DNA from: Pseudoalteromonas rubra
Lineage (GTDB): Bacteria; Pseudomonadota; Gammaproteobacteria; Enterobacterales; Alteromonadaceae
Assembly: GCF_005886805.2 (NCBI RefSeq)
Contig: NZ_CP045429.1
Span: forward strand, 2,264,501-2,328,500
Direction: 5' to 3'
DNA length: 64,000 nt
Positions 54,255-63,684 of the stretch are shown piece after piece. The notes under the pieces were generated by a model that worked only from the letters and a program-made list of their open reading frames with translations, searched no databases and was not told the origin of the DNA. Position numbers and translations under genes: made by a program. The first letter of the stretch is position 1. The number at the start of each line of letters is the position of its first letter.

Positions 54255-54965
54255 GTGCAATTCGATATACAGCCAATCGGTGTGATCCACTCACCATATA
54301 AACAAAAGTTTGCTATTCCCAGACAACCTCGCCTGGTGCCAGAGGCAAAGGCCAAACTGGTATTTTGCGACGCGTTTAACCGCGAAGAATTCGTACGAGG
54401 AATAGAAGAGTTCAGTCACCTTTGGCTATTATTCCGCTTTCATGAAACCGCTGACAAAGGCTACTCTGCCTTAGTACGGCCACCACGGCTGGGGGGCAAC
54501 GAGCGTAAAGGCGTATTCGCAACTCGCGCCACCTTTCGTCCCAATGGCATTGGTATGAGTGCGGTGAAACTCGAAGGCGTTGAGTACAAAAACGGGCAAC
54601 TTGCACTTTTGCTGTCTGGTATTGATTTATTGGACGGCACGCCCATTGTTGATATAAAACCTTATCTGCCCTACTCAGACGCGCTGACCGACGCGGCAGC
54701 CGGATTTGCCGATACCCGTCCTGAAACGGCAATGACCGTCAGTTTCAGCAAACAAGCCGAAGCCTTTATTAATACCCAAAGCGATTACCCGGAGCTTAAA
54801 GCCTTCATAACCAACGTGCTCAAGCAGGACCCGCGCCCGGCGTATAAGAAAATGAAGGCAGAAACGCAGAGTTATGGTATGAACCTGTATGACTTCAACA
54901 TTCGCTGGATGGTCGACGGGGAGCACAATCAGGTGCTGGAAGTGACTCATATCCAGCCGGATTGA
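54255..54965 (+). CDS. trmO: tRNA (N6-threonylcarbamoyladenosine(37)-N6)-methyltransferase
   Basis: 236-residue TrmO (formerly TsaA/YaeB), which methylates t6A at position 37 of threonine tRNA. Family blocks are IGVIHSPYKQKFAIPRQPRL (7-26), VRGIEEFSHLWLLFRFHE, PPRLGGNERKGVFATRATFRPN and the SAVKLEG strand; the C-terminal part (DPRPAYKKM) is also typical. Located 150 bases upstream of proS on the same strand, so co-transcription is possible. Confidence 0.94.
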   Translation: MQFDIQPIGVIHSPYKQKFAIPRQPRLVPEAKAKLVFCDAFNREEFVRGIEEFSHLWLLFRFHETADKGYSALVRPPRLGGNERKGVFATRATFRPNGIGMSAVKLEGVEYKNGQLALLLSGIDLLDGTPIVDIKPYLPYSDALTDAAAGFADTRPETAMTVSFSKQAEAFINTQSDYPELKAFITNVLKQDPRPAYKKMKAETQSYGMNLYDFNIRWMVDGEHNQVLEVTHIQPD

Positions 54966-55123
54966 GCAAAAACTCCTCAGCCATAGTAACAGTCGCTTTT
55001 TCACAATAAATAAAGCTTTTTAAGCGGTTTTAGCGCTGTTAAACTAACCCGACAAAAATACTACAACAACGTAGGGTTGCGTGGTCGATTGGCCGAAGCA
55101 ATCTTCATTTGAACGGAACAAGT

Positions 55124-56848
55124 ATGCGTACCAGTCAATATATTTTAGCGACTCAAAAAGAGACGCCTGCAGATGCAGAAGTGATCAGCCACCAGCTGAT
55201 GTTACGTGCGGGCATGATCCGCAAGTTAGCCTCAGGTTTGTACACCTGGTTACCCTCCGGCCTGAAAGTGCTGCGTAAAGTAGAGAACATCGTACGCGAA
55301 GAGATGGATAAAGCCGGTGCCATCGAAATGCTGATGCCCATCATCCAACCTGCGGATCTGTGGCAGGAATCTGGCCGTTGGGAACAATTTGGTCCGGAAC
55401 TACTGCGCATCAATGACAGACATAACCGTCCATTTGCGCTGGGTCCGACACACGAAGAGGTGATCACCGATCTGGTACGCCGTGAAGTCAGCAGCTACAA
55501 GCAGCTACCTCTGACTTTGTACCAGGTTCAGACTAAAGTACGCGATGAAGTACGCCCTCGTTTTGGTGTGATGCGCGCGCGCGAATTTACGATGAAAGAT
55601 GCCTACTCCTTCCACCTGGATGAAGCATGTCTGGAAAAAACCTATCAAGTAATGCACCAGGCTTACTGTAACATCTTCGAGCGCCTGGGACTGGATTACC
55701 GCCCGGTTATCGCAGATACCGGCTCTATTGGTGGCAGCGTATCACATGAATTCCACGTTCTTGCTGAATCTGGTGAAGATGCCATTGCATTCAGCACCGA
55801 CAGTGATTATGCCGCTAACATCGAAAAGGCCGAAGCCGTTGCGCCATCAGAGTCTCGCCCTGAGTCTTCGAAAGAACTGAATACTTTCGATACGCCTGAA
55901 GCAAACACCATTGCCGAACTCAAAGAAAAGCACGGTGTTAAACCACACCGTGGTGTTAAAACACTGATCGTCTACGGTGCACCGAACGAAGACGACCAGC
56001 GTGGTCTGGTTGCTCTGATCCTGCGTGGCGACCATGAGCTGAATGAGCTCAAAGCAGAAAAACTGCCACTGATAGACGCGCCGCTGGAAATGGCCAAAGA
56101 AGAAGACATAGTTGCAGCCATTGGCGCTAAGCCAGGTTCATTGGGCCCGGTTGGTCTGAACATGCCAGTTATCGTTGATCGCAGCGCTGCGGTAATGGCC
56201 GATTTCGTCGCAGGTGCAAACCAAAATGGCGTGCACTACAGCGGCATCAACTGGGATCGTGATGTCACAGATTACACGGTTGCTGACATTCGCAATGTGG
56301 TTGAAGGCGATCCAAGCCCGTGTGGCAAAGGCACGCTACAAATCAAACGCGGCATTGAAGTGGGTCATATTTTCCAGCTTGGAACTAAGTACTCAGAAGC
56401 CATGAGCGCGGGTGTATTAGGTGAAAGCGGTAAAAACCAGGTGATGACCATGGGTTGCTATGGTATTGGTGTATCACGTATTGTCGCTGCTGCGATTGAG
56501 CAAAACAACGACGATTACGGGATCAAGTGGCCTCAGGCTATCGCCCCATTCGAGCTGGCGATTGTGCCAATGAACATGCACAAGTCACATCGTATTCCGG
56601 ATATTGCACAGAAGTTCTATACCGATCTGCAAGCGGCCGGCGTCGAGGTGTTATTCGACGACCGTAAAGAGCGCCCGGGTGTGATGTTTAACGACATGGA
56701 GCTACTTGGTGTGCCATACACGCTCGTGATTGGTGAGCGCAACCTGGATAACAACCAGGTTGAACTGAAAAACCGCCGTACAGGTGAAAAACTCATGCTG
56801 GACATCGATTCTGCCGTTGCAGAAATTGCCAAGGCACTGGGTAAATAA
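55124..56848 (+). CDS. proS: Proline--tRNA ligase
   Basis: 574-residue bacterial-type prolyl-tRNA synthetase, class II. Motif 2 is present in [21 protein letters not shown] (in [16 protein letters not shown] form) and motif 3 in GCYGIGVSR; the editing insertion (about 225-405) includes [11 protein letters not shown] and the lysine loop. ATG 55124 (MRTSQYIL) is chosen over a TTG 15 bases earlier; E. coli ProS is 572 residues. A clear terminator follows. Confidence 0.97.
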   Translation: MRTSQYILATQKETPADAEVISHQLMLRAGMIRKLASGLYTWLPSGLKVLRKVENIVREEMDKAGAIEMLMPIIQPADLWQESGRWEQFGPELLRINDRHNRPFALGPTHEEVITDLVRREVSSYKQLPLTLYQVQTKVRDEVRPRFGVMRAREFTMKDAYSFHLDEACLEKTYQVMHQAYCNIFERLGLDYRPVIADTGSIGGSVSHEFHVLAESGEDAIAFSTDSDYAANIEKAEAVAPSESRPESSKELNTFDTPEANTIAELKEKHGVKPHRGVKTLIVYGAPNEDDQRGLVALILRGDHELNELKAEKLPLIDAPLEMAKEEDIVAAIGAKPGSLGPVGLNMPVIVDRSAAVMADFVAGANQNGVHYSGINWDRDVTDYTVADIRNVVEGDPSPCGKGTLQIKRGIEVGHIFQLGTKYSEAMSAGVLGESGKNQVMTMGCYGIGVSRIVAAAIEQNNDDYGIKWPQAIAPFELAIVPMNMHKSHRIPDIAQKFYTDLQAAGVEVLFDDRKERPGVMFNDMELLGVPYTLVIGERNLDNNQVELKNRRTGEKLMLDIDSAVAEIAKALGK

Positions 56849-56856
56849 ACCTTCAG

Positions 56857-56892
56857 ACAGAGCGTACACAGTTGCGCTCTGTTTCTCTCTTT
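56857..56892 (+). terminator. Rho-independent terminator of proS
   Basis: Perfect 8-base stem ACAGAGCG/CGCTCTGT with a ten-base loop, followed by TTCTCTCTTT, 9 bases after the proS stop. Confidence 0.75.
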
Positions 56893-56971
56893 GCTGTCAT
56901 AATAGCTTCTCGTAACTGCCCTGCTTTTGTCATCCGCCGTCTCTAACTTAGGGCTTATTACGCTCGAGAAC

Positions 56972-57778
56972 ATGGCTATGACACAAACCTACTATCCGAC
57001 AATTTGGATCTCCGATGTCCACCTTGGCTACAAAGACTGTAAAGCCGATTTCCTGCTGGACTTTCTTAACAGTACTCGCTGCGATACCTTATATTTGGTT
57101 GGCGACATCGTTGACCTTTGGTCTTTAAAACGTCAGTTCTTTTGGCATCCAAGTCACTATCAGGTGCTGGAGTGTATTCAGCGCAAAGCCGAAAATGGCA
57201 CCCGGGTTATTTATATCCCTGGCAATCACGACGAAACCTTTCGCAGTTATGTGGGTAAAACGCTGTTTCACGTCGAAGTGCACAAAACTTACGTACATAC
57301 TACGTCAGCGGGTAAGCGGTTCTTACTTTTACATGGCGATGACTTTGATTCCGCAACCCGATATAACAAACTAATCAGCATTATCGGCGACGCGGCCTAT
57401 GACTTTTTGCTATTTCTTAATCGCTGGACTAACCGGATCCGAAGATTATACGGTGGTCATTACTGGTCTTTAGCTTCCTGGCTGAAAAACCGCGTCCATA
57501 AAGCCCGTGAAGCCATTCATGCCTTTGAACAAGCCGCCGTACACGAAGCCAAAAAGCACGGTGTCGATGGCATCATTTGTGGCCATATCCACCAACCAAG
57601 AATCTCGGTTATGGATGGCATCGTATATTGTAACGATGGTGACTGGATTGAGAATTGCACAGCGCTGGTTGAAAATGAGCAAGGCCGCATTGAGCTACTG
57701 CATTGGTCAGACATTAAGAAAGTGCTGACCGTCGTTGAACCGGAAGCCAGTTCGCCGCAAGATGTGAAAGCCGCTTAA
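56972..57778 (+). CDS. LpxH-like UDP-2,3-diacylglucosamine diphosphatase family protein
   Basis: 268-residue calcineurin-like phosphoesterase. The metal-binding motifs are ISDVHLGYKD, YLVGDIVDLW, YIPGNHDE, LLHGDDFD and CGHIHQP, in the order found in LpxH-type enzymes of lipid A synthesis, with an insert of hydrophobic/basic helices (about 125-165) typical for the longer LpxH2-type relatives. It is longer than canonical LpxH (about 240), so another diphosphatase role is possible. ATG 56972 (MAMTQ) is used; the ATG at 56978 is equally possible. Confidence 0.85.
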   Translation: MAMTQTYYPTIWISDVHLGYKDCKADFLLDFLNSTRCDTLYLVGDIVDLWSLKRQFFWHPSHYQVLECIQRKAENGTRVIYIPGNHDETFRSYVGKTLFHVEVHKTYVHTTSAGKRFLLLHGDDFDSATRYNKLISIIGDAAYDFLLFLNRWTNRIRRLYGGHYWSLASWLKNRVHKAREAIHAFEQAAVHEAKKHGVDGIICGHIHQPRISVMDGIVYCNDGDWIENCTALVENEQGRIELLHWSDIKKVLTVVEPEASSPQDVKAA

Positions 57779-57782
57779 GCAA

Positions 57783-57817
57783 CTAGCATGGATAAAGTCT
57801 GCGTTTATCCATGCTAG
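57783..57817. terminator. Convergent 14-base hairpin
   Basis: Perfect stem CTAGCATGGATAAA/TTTATCCATGCTAG with a seven-base loop, between the convergent LpxH-like and ABC permease genes. Neither side has a T tract; the stem alone is unusually long. Confidence 0.6.
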
Positions 57818-57826
57818 CCCGTCGCT

Positions 57827-59035
57827 TTATCTGAATAATACCTCTTCACGGCTAAACCAGCGCACACAGCATGCCAGTAGCGCGGCTGCGAGCAGGATTG
57901 AAGCTAGGAAAATCATACCCACGGCCTGGTAGTCCACCGTTCCTTTGACTATTTCTTTAATCGCCAGCGCAACATTTGTGATAGGGATCCAGGCGGTTTT
58001 GGCATTTAACGCCATGTTAGGTAAAACAGACACCACGATGGGCACAAACACCAACATGCTCAAAGGCCCCATATAATTTTGTGCCTCTTTGAAGCTACGC
58101 GCATAAATCGAGATCGCCAATACCAAAGATGACAACATCATGGCCACAGGCAACAGCAATGCAAAAATAAGTAAAAAATCCCATTGAGTGACACTCGCAA
58201 AAGCACTCAGGATAGGATCAAGCGCCCCAAAGCCGCTGGCTAAACCAATCCAGATTGACATGCTGGATACAGTCACCAAAGCGCAGGCTATAGAGCTGAT
58301 CAATATAGTGAGGAACTTACCTAAAACCAGCTGAGTACGAGTCAATGGTGTCAGTAGCAACGTCTCCAGTGTACCACGTTCTTTTTCACCTGCACCGAGG
58401 TCGATAGCCGGGTAACTGGCTCCCATTAGTACCAGCGGGATCAGCATATAGGGAATAAAAGCACCGATTTTCTCGCCAATATTTTCTCGCCGATCAGCGG
58501 TGTCCACTTTTTCCATCAGCACAGGCTGAAGCACCGCGCCTTGCTTATCGGTATCCACACCGAGCTCACTGAGCGCTTGCTCCGTCAGTTTGGCAGAATA
58601 GGTATCAATAACCTTTTTTATCCTACTATAAATGTAATTGATCGACTGCGCATCATTAAAAACCACCTGAAACCGGCTCTGTTCGCCTTGAGCTAACTGT
58701 TTGTCTGGCGCTGCCGGGATATAGATACCCACATCGATAATGCCCTGCCTGACTGCGTCACGCAATGCGGAGACACTATCAAGCTGAGCCTCTCCTTCGT
58801 ATCGTTTAAAGCTGCGGTGGTAGAACAAGGTGTCGGAAAAAGTAGGTGCGTAGTCTTCGTTGACTACAAAATAGGTATGGACTTTTTGCTCAGCTTCGAG
58901 TGCTGCCTTAGAAGTTAAAAAAGCCACAAAAGCGAACAACACAGGAAAGATTACAATGGGCAGCGCAATCACAAAGAACAAGGTTTTTCTATCTCTAAGC
59001 AGCTCTCGAAGCTCCTTGAACATGACCTCAAACAT
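57827..59035 (-). CDS. ABC transporter permease, NatB-like
   Basis: 402-residue ABC-2 family permease with six or more hydrophobic helices and a large external loop (about 60-180) between the first helix and the rest. The segment LLLTPLTRTQLVLGKFLTILI (GTLETLLLTP) is the hallmark coupling region, and GAGEKERGTLE is strongly conserved. It is coded with an ATPase like NatA; NatAB of Bacillus exports sodium, but substrates vary. ATG 59035 has a strong GGGAGG site and overlaps the ATPase gene by 8 bases. Confidence 0.9.
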   Translation of the reverse strand: MFEVMFKELRELLRDRKTLFFVIALPIVIFPVLFAFVAFLTSKAALEAEQKVHTYFVVNEDYAPTFSDTLFYHRSFKRYEGEAQLDSVSALRDAVRQGIIDVGIYIPAAPDKQLAQGEQSRFQVVFNDAQSINYIYSRIKKVIDTYSAKLTEQALSELGVDTDKQGAVLQPVLMEKVDTADRRENIGEKIGAFIPYMLIPLVLMGASYPAIDLGAGEKERGTLETLLLTPLTRTQLVLGKFLTILISSIACALVTVSSMSIWIGLASGFGALDPILSAFASVTQWDFLLIFALLLPVAMMLSSLVLAISIYARSFKEAQNYMGPLSMLVFVPIVVSVLPNMALNAKTAWIPITNVALAIKEIVKGTVDYQAVGMIFLASILLAAALLACCVRWFSREEVLFR

Positions 59036-59813
59036 CTTGTGCCTCCCGAACAATGTTTAAAAACGCCTGATTAAGCTCCCTATTCTTTCCTTGCTCACGA
59101 AACGTCGCCAAATCTCCGTCAAAACAACTGACACCTTTATCAATCACACACACCCGATCGCACAACATATCCACTTCATCCAGATGGTGAGTAGAAAAAA
59201 TAACGGGTGTGCCCTGTTCTTTTAACTGCCTGATAAATGTCAGCACGGTTTGTTTGGTCATGATGTCCAGACCTGTTGTCGGCTCGTCCAGAATAACCAC
59301 CTGGGGTTCATGCACCACGGCCCTGGCGATATTGGTTTTTTGCTTCATTCCGGTTGACAGGCTCTCTGCCCGCTTATCAAGAAATGAGGTCATATCCAGT
59401 GTCTCATACAACAGCTCACAACGTGCTTTCAATGATTTGCCTTTAAGCCCGTGTAATCTGGCAAAGTACTCGACGTTTTCTTGCGCACTCAGTCGCCCAT
59501 ATAACCCCGTTGTACCAGACAAAAAACCGATACTACGCCGCCCGTGAAGCGGTTTTTTAACGATATCCTGTCCACCGACAAAGATTGCACCACTGTCAGG
59601 TGTAAGCGCAGTAGATAGCATCCTGAGGGTGGTGGTTTTGCCCGCACCATTAGGCCCAAGTAACCCAAGTACCTCCGCCTGCTGGCATTGAAACGAAACA
59701 GACTCGACAGAATGAAAATAACCATTGCGTTCTCGAGGATCGCTACTGGTTTTATTTTTGTTGTGCTCCTTGCTGAGCTTGAAGCGTTTTTTTAAACCTT
59801 CAACCTGTATCAC
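59028..59813 (-). CDS. ABC transporter ATP-binding protein, NatA-like
   Basis: 261-residue ATPase. Walker A is LGPNGAGKTTT, the signature LSTGMKQK, Walker B VVILDEPTTGLD, and the switch histidine IFSTHHLDE. It fits the NatA/drug-exporter subgroup with ABC-2 permeases. It overlaps the permease gene by 8 bases and the DUF3025 gene upstream by 4 bases, so the three genes form one tightly coupled unit. Confidence 0.93.
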   Translation of the reverse strand: MIQVEGLKKRFKLSKEHNKNKTSSDPRERNGYFHSVESVSFQCQQAEVLGLLGPNGAGKTTTLRMLSTALTPDSGAIFVGGQDIVKKPLHGRRSIGFLSGTTGLYGRLSAQENVEYFARLHGLKGKSLKARCELLYETLDMTSFLDKRAESLSTGMKQKTNIARAVVHEPQVVILDEPTTGLDIMTKQTVLTFIRQLKEQGTPVIFSTHHLDEVDMLCDRVCVIDKGVSCFDGDLATFREQGKNRELNQAFLNIVREAQDV

Positions 59814-60631
59814 TGAGTATCCTTTTTCTTAACCGGCTGCCGCTTGGGGCGAAAGTAGTCGGTATCACTGTAAAAAGCCAGATCCTGTTGCCCCTGATAC
59901 CATTGTGGGATCCCAAGCAAGGGTAATGGCGACATCTGTTGGTTATTATCTAACAGCCCTTGACGCTCTATCATATTAACCAGTTTCTGGTCCAGATGGC
60001 GATACTGAAGTTGCAAAGGCAGATGATAAAAGGCTTCATCAACTTCGATACAAACCACTTTACCCGTTAAACCGATAAAGGGCTTGGTCAGCATTTCATA
60101 ATTCGCATGACCAAAGGTAAATGGCAACAGATTATGATGCCACATCGCACCGTATTCATAGAAAACCTCCTGCCACTGATGCGCTCTTAACGCACTTTGC
60201 CAGCTCAAGTCAGGTATCGCGAGCACGACACCACATTCGTCAAACAGAGTCAGGGCATTGCGCTTTTTACTACGTTGCTTCAGGCCGTGCTCTGCGATTT
60301 CCTGCATATGCAAACGGTTAAGCAAAGACTTAGTTTGCGGAAAGAGACACCAAATCAGGGCACCAAAAAAGTCGTGCCAGTTGTTTTCACGGGTCGGAAT
60401 GCGATGGGTTTGCGCTATGATCTCCTCGTAATACAAAGTTTCGCTTTCCAGCTCACTGTTTGGTGTAAACACAATGTCGCGACTTTGCGTGCTATCTTTT
60501 TGTTCATTCAGCCAAGTGAAAGATGGCCAGTCTGAATGATGACTGAGTGCAAACAACTCTTCTAAATGCTCAAATGGCGCCTGATTGAACAGGTCTGCAT
60601 GCCAGTGTTCTGGCGCGGTAAATTTATTCAT
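59810..60631 (-). CDS. DUF3025 domain protein
   Basis: 273-residue soluble protein of the DUF3025 family. The hallmark is RENNWHDFFGALIWCLFPQTKS (the first twenty residues RENNWHDFFGALIWCLFPQT), followed by RSKKRNALTLFDECGVVLA. The role of the family is unknown. It is the first gene of a unit with the ABC exporter and overlaps the ATPase by 4 bases, which suggests a shared regulation or function with the transporter. Confidence 0.88.
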   Translation of the reverse strand: MNKFTAPEHWHADLFNQAPFEHLEELFALSHHSDWPSFTWLNEQKDSTQSRDIVFTPNSELESETLYYEEIIAQTHRIPTRENNWHDFFGALIWCLFPQTKSLLNRLHMQEIAEHGLKQRSKKRNALTLFDECGVVLAIPDLSWQSALRAHQWQEVFYEYGAMWHHNLLPFTFGHANYEMLTKPFIGLTGKVVCIEVDEAFYHLPLQLQYRHLDQKLVNMIERQGLLDNNQQMSPLPLLGIPQWYQGQQDLAFYSDTDYFRPKRQPVKKKDTQ

Positions 60632-60771
60632 ATTGCCGGTTTATCTTTCTCTGGCATAAATCAAAGCAGCCATTTTACCTCAGCGAGCCGCCTTATCCCA
60701 GCCGACTTTGTTCAGTAATTGTACAAACCCGTCAATTGTCGCCAAAAGTCGAAATATCAATACAAATAACG

Positions 60772-60792
60772 TTATACTAACGGCGTATAACA
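60772..60792. repeat. Inverted repeat GTTATAC-N7-GTATAAC
   Basis: A 7-base perfect dyad about 20 bases before the M28 peptidase start. It may be an operator or overlap the -10 region (TATACT / TATAAC). No matching regulator is adjacent. Confidence 0.35.
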
Positions 60793-60813
60793 ACAAGCGA
60801 AGATAATAACACT

Positions 60814-62445
60814 ATGAAACTAAAACTAGCGCTAAGCGCACTTTCTGTTGCTGTGTTAGCTGGCTGTATGGCGACACAAACTAACCAGCCAGGCGACGTA
60901 AATGCCGCTTATAACAGCATCAATGCAGAGCAACTGGCCGGACATATCAAAACCCTGGCCTCTGATGAATTTGGCGGTCGAGCACCGTCTACAAAAGGTG
61001 AAGAGCTGACCCTCGCTTACCTGAAAAAGCATTTCACAGAGCTTGGCTTTCAGCCGGGTAATGGCGATAGCTTCTTCCAGGAAGTACCTCTGGTCTCAAT
61101 CGAAGCCGATCCAAACATGACGCTGAGCATTGGTGGAAAAGACTACGAATACAAGAAAGACATGGTAATGGGTACGGGTCGCATCAGCAAACTGGAGTCT
61201 ATTAAAGACTCTGAGCTGGTATTTGTCGGCTATGGTGTGAACGCTCCGGAGTATGGCTGGAACGATTATGAAGGCCTGGATGTGCGCGGAAAAACGGTTG
61301 TCATGCTGGTCAATGACCCGGGCTTTGCACGCAAAGACCCTGCGCTGTTCACCGGTGAAGCCATGACCTACTACGGTCGCTGGACTTATAAATATGAAGA
61401 AGCGAGCCGTCAGGGAGCAGCTGGTGCAATTATCGTTCACGAAACAGCACCTGCCTCTTATCCCTGGAGTGTTGTTGAGAACTCCTGGAGTGGTCCTCAG
61501 TTTGGCTTCCAAAAAGAAAACAACAACATGGATCGTGTCGCGGTAGAAGGCTGGGTTACTAGTGACGTTGCCAAAGAGCTATTTGCTAAAGCCGGTCTGG
61601 ACTTCGCGCAAGCGAAAGAAAAAGCCGCAGCCGGCGCATATCACGTCGATATGGGCGATTTGACCGCGTCTGTTACCGTGAAAAGCAAGATCAGTACGTC
61701 AACGTCTTATAACTTCATCGCGACTTTGCCTGGCGCAAAACACAGTGATGAGCACATCATCTATTCTGCGCACTGGGACCATTTAGGCACTGATCCTAAC
61801 CGTAAAGGTGATAAGATCTACAATGGCGCGCACGATAATGCAACCGGCACGGGTGGCATGATCGAAGTGGCGGAAGCATTCAGCAAGCTACCCGTGAAAC
61901 CAGACCGCTCTATTACTTTCCTGGCGGTTACCGCGGAAGAACAGGGCCTTTTAGGTTCCAAGTTCTATGCAGCGAACCCGGTGATTGCAGCCGACAAAAC
62001 AGTTGCTAACATCAATATGGACAGCCTGAACCTGCTGGGTAAAGTGAAAGACATCAGCGTCGTCGGTATCGGCAAATCATCACTGGATGAGATGCTGGAA
62101 ACGGCTGCTAAAGAGCAAGATCGCGTTGTTTCTGGTGATCCGCGCCCAGCTGCTGGCGGCTACTACCGTTCAGATCACTTCGCCTTCGCTAACATGGGTG
62201 TGCCGGCAATGTATGCTGGCGGTGGTACAGAAGCGCGCAATGAGGCCACAGCACAATATCGTAAGCGCATGAGTCTGGTTCTACGTGGTTGTTATCACCA
62301 ACCGTGTGACCGTTACCGCGATGAGTGGGATCTGAGCGGTGCAGTACAAGATCTCCAATTGTTCTTCCAGGTCGGTTATGACATTTCACAACAAAGTGAA
62401 TGGCCAACCTGGAAAGCAACCTCGGAGTTTCAGCGCAACAAATAA
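60814..62445 (+). CDS. M28 family metallopeptidase lipoprotein with PA domain
   Basis: 543-residue lipoprotein aminopeptidase. The lipobox is LAGC (Cys18). An N-terminal region, then a protease-associated domain (about 140-250) inserted before the zinc-binding catalytic core, whose metal ligands are in SAHWDHLG, GAHDNATGT, TAEEQGLLGS, NINMDS and YRSDHFAFANMGVPA, the M28 order. It probably degrades peptides in the periplasm or at the cell surface, complementing the S9 peptidase lipoprotein. The C-terminal 60 residues (after GGGTEARNE) extend the domain. Confidence 0.93.
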   Translation: MKLKLALSALSVAVLAGCMATQTNQPGDVNAAYNSINAEQLAGHIKTLASDEFGGRAPSTKGEELTLAYLKKHFTELGFQPGNGDSFFQEVPLVSIEADPNMTLSIGGKDYEYKKDMVMGTGRISKLESIKDSELVFVGYGVNAPEYGWNDYEGLDVRGKTVVMLVNDPGFARKDPALFTGEAMTYYGRWTYKYEEASRQGAAGAIIVHETAPASYPWSVVENSWSGPQFGFQKENNNMDRVAVEGWVTSDVAKELFAKAGLDFAQAKEKAAAGAYHVDMGDLTASVTVKSKISTSTSYNFIATLPGAKHSDEHIIYSAHWDHLGTDPNRKGDKIYNGAHDNATGTGGMIEVAEAFSKLPVKPDRSITFLAVTAEEQGLLGSKFYAANPVIAADKTVANINMDSLNLLGKVKDISVVGIGKSSLDEMLETAAKEQDRVVSGDPRPAAGGYYRSDHFAFANMGVPAMYAGGGTEARNEATAQYRKRMSLVLRGCYHQPCDRYRDEWDLSGAVQDLQLFFQVGYDISQQSEWPTWKATSEFQRNK

Positions 62446-62450
62446 ATACA

Positions 62451-62469
62451 AATGATATTGATTTTCATT
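62451..62469 (+). promoter_or_regulatory. Fur-box-like site upstream of the metal exporter
   Basis: AATGATATTGATTTTCATT matches the pattern AATGATAATNATTNTCATT with one mismatch. It lies just past the M28 stop and 49 bases before the exporter ATG, so it is placed to control the exporter (Fur or the manganese-sensing Mur). Confidence 0.65.
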
Positions 62470-62481
62470 TAATAACATTTT

Positions 62482-62517
62482 AAAGTGCAACTGTGTTTTC
62501 AACCGGTTGCACTTTTT
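62482..62517 (+). terminator. Hairpin with T run touching the exporter start codon
   Basis: AAAGTGCAAC pairs perfectly with GTTGCACTTT around a 14-base loop, followed by a T run ending at 62517; the next base begins the ATG of the exporter. It reads as an intrinsic terminator of the M28 gene but also as a structured leader of the exporter. Confidence 0.7.
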
Positions 62518-63684
62518 ATGCTCTCACAATCCTACTCTGTCACAACCAGAGGTAAATCAGCGCTCTCTTCCTTTATAGCAAACAAGCGATTATTGCTTCC
62601 CTTGCTAGTCTGTCTGGCGATTTTATTCGAACCTCTCCGTGAGCTGACTATCGCCACACTTGCAGATGCGTTTTTTCAGGTAAGCGTATTTGTTGCCGGC
62701 ACACTCGCTATTTATTACTTTCTGGTCGACCGACTGCCGCAACTTGAACTCAGCTATCTTAAAGCGAAATCCCCGGCACTGGAAATCTCTATGGCCGCAG
62801 TACTTGGCGCTCTGCCTGGCTGCGGTGGCGCCATCATAGTGGTTACTCAATTTACGAAAGGCCAGGCAAGCTTTGCGTCAGTGGTCGCCGTACTGACTGC
62901 AACCATGGGGGATGCGGCTTTTTTGCTTCTGGCTAAAAAGCCAATTGAGGGACTTACAATCATCACTTTGGGTATTGCCGTAGGCATAGTCAGTGGTTTA
63001 GTCGTTAACCTGTTACACAAACCCGGGTTTTGCCAACCCGATGCGCAGAGTAAAAATGTGATTGAATGTAAAGCGCCGTCTAGTGCTATCCGTTTCAGTG
63101 AACCTGTATGGCGTTGGGTACTTCTCCCTTGTCTGATGATAGCTTTGCTTATCGCATTTAACACCGATTTAGGCATACTGACACAGCCCGTTGAACTGGC
63201 TGGTGCGGCACTTGCCCTGTTTGCACTCACAATCTGGGCGTTGTCTTCTAAAGGTCAAAGTTATCGGGAAGTCACTGCGGAAGATGATGAGCAAGATCCC
63301 CCTTCCAAGCTTGCCAAGGTGATCCACGATACGCATTTTGTCACGGCCTGGGTTGTCGCCAGTTTTATGCTCTATGAGTTGTCTGTCGCTCTCTTTGGCT
63401 TAGATCTGGCTGCTTGGTTTTCCCAATACGCCGTTTTCGCCCCGCTTATCGCAATAGCCATTGGCATGCTACCAGGTTGTGGCCCTCAGATAGTGGTAAC
63501 CAGCTTATATATTCAGGGAGTTTTACCTTTTAGTGCACTGGCAGCCAACGCGGTGGCAAACGATGGAGACGCATTGTTTCCGGCCCTGGCACTCGCCCCC
63601 GGCGCTGCGGTCGTGGCCACACTCTACTCGGCCATACCGGCACTGTTTGTGGGTTATGGGCTATATTACTTTGCCAATCTGTAA
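62518..63684 (+). CDS. Putative manganese / heavy-metal exporter (ArsP_2 type)
   Basis: 388-residue membrane protein with about ten hydrophobic helices and an internal duplication: GALPGCGGAIIVVTQF with a later MGDAAFLLLA in the first half, GMLPGCGPQIVVTSLY with NDGDALFPALALAP in the second. This LPGCG repeat is typical of the putative manganese transporter family (DUF2899/ArsP_2). Export of manganese or another metal is inferred from the family. ATG 62518 follows a hairpin and lacks a ribosome site; a GTG at 62485 could extend it by 11 codons. A Fur-box-like site lies upstream. Confidence 0.85.
   Translation: MLSQSYSVTTRGKSALSSFIANKRLLLPLLVCLAILFEPLRELTIATLADAFFQVSVFVAGTLAIYYFLVDRLPQLELSYLKAKSPALEISMAAVLGALPGCGGAIIVVTQFTKGQASFASVVAVLTATMGDAAFLLLAKKPIEGLTIITLGIAVGIVSGLVVNLLHKPGFCQPDAQSKNVIECKAPSSAIRFSEPVWRWVLLPCLMIALLIAFNTDLGILTQPVELAGAALALFALTIWALSSKGQSYREVTAEDDEQDPPSKLAKVIHDTHFVTAWVVASFMLYELSVALFGLDLAAWFSQYAVFAPLIAIAIGMLPGCGPQIVVTSLYIQGVLPFSALAANAVANDGDALFPALALAPGAAVVATLYSAIPALFVGYGLYYFANL

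Noticed and set aside
54966-55123. T-box or other leader RNA before proS
   Set aside because: No specifier loop or T-box core sequence; the gap is short and shows no terminator/antiterminator pair.
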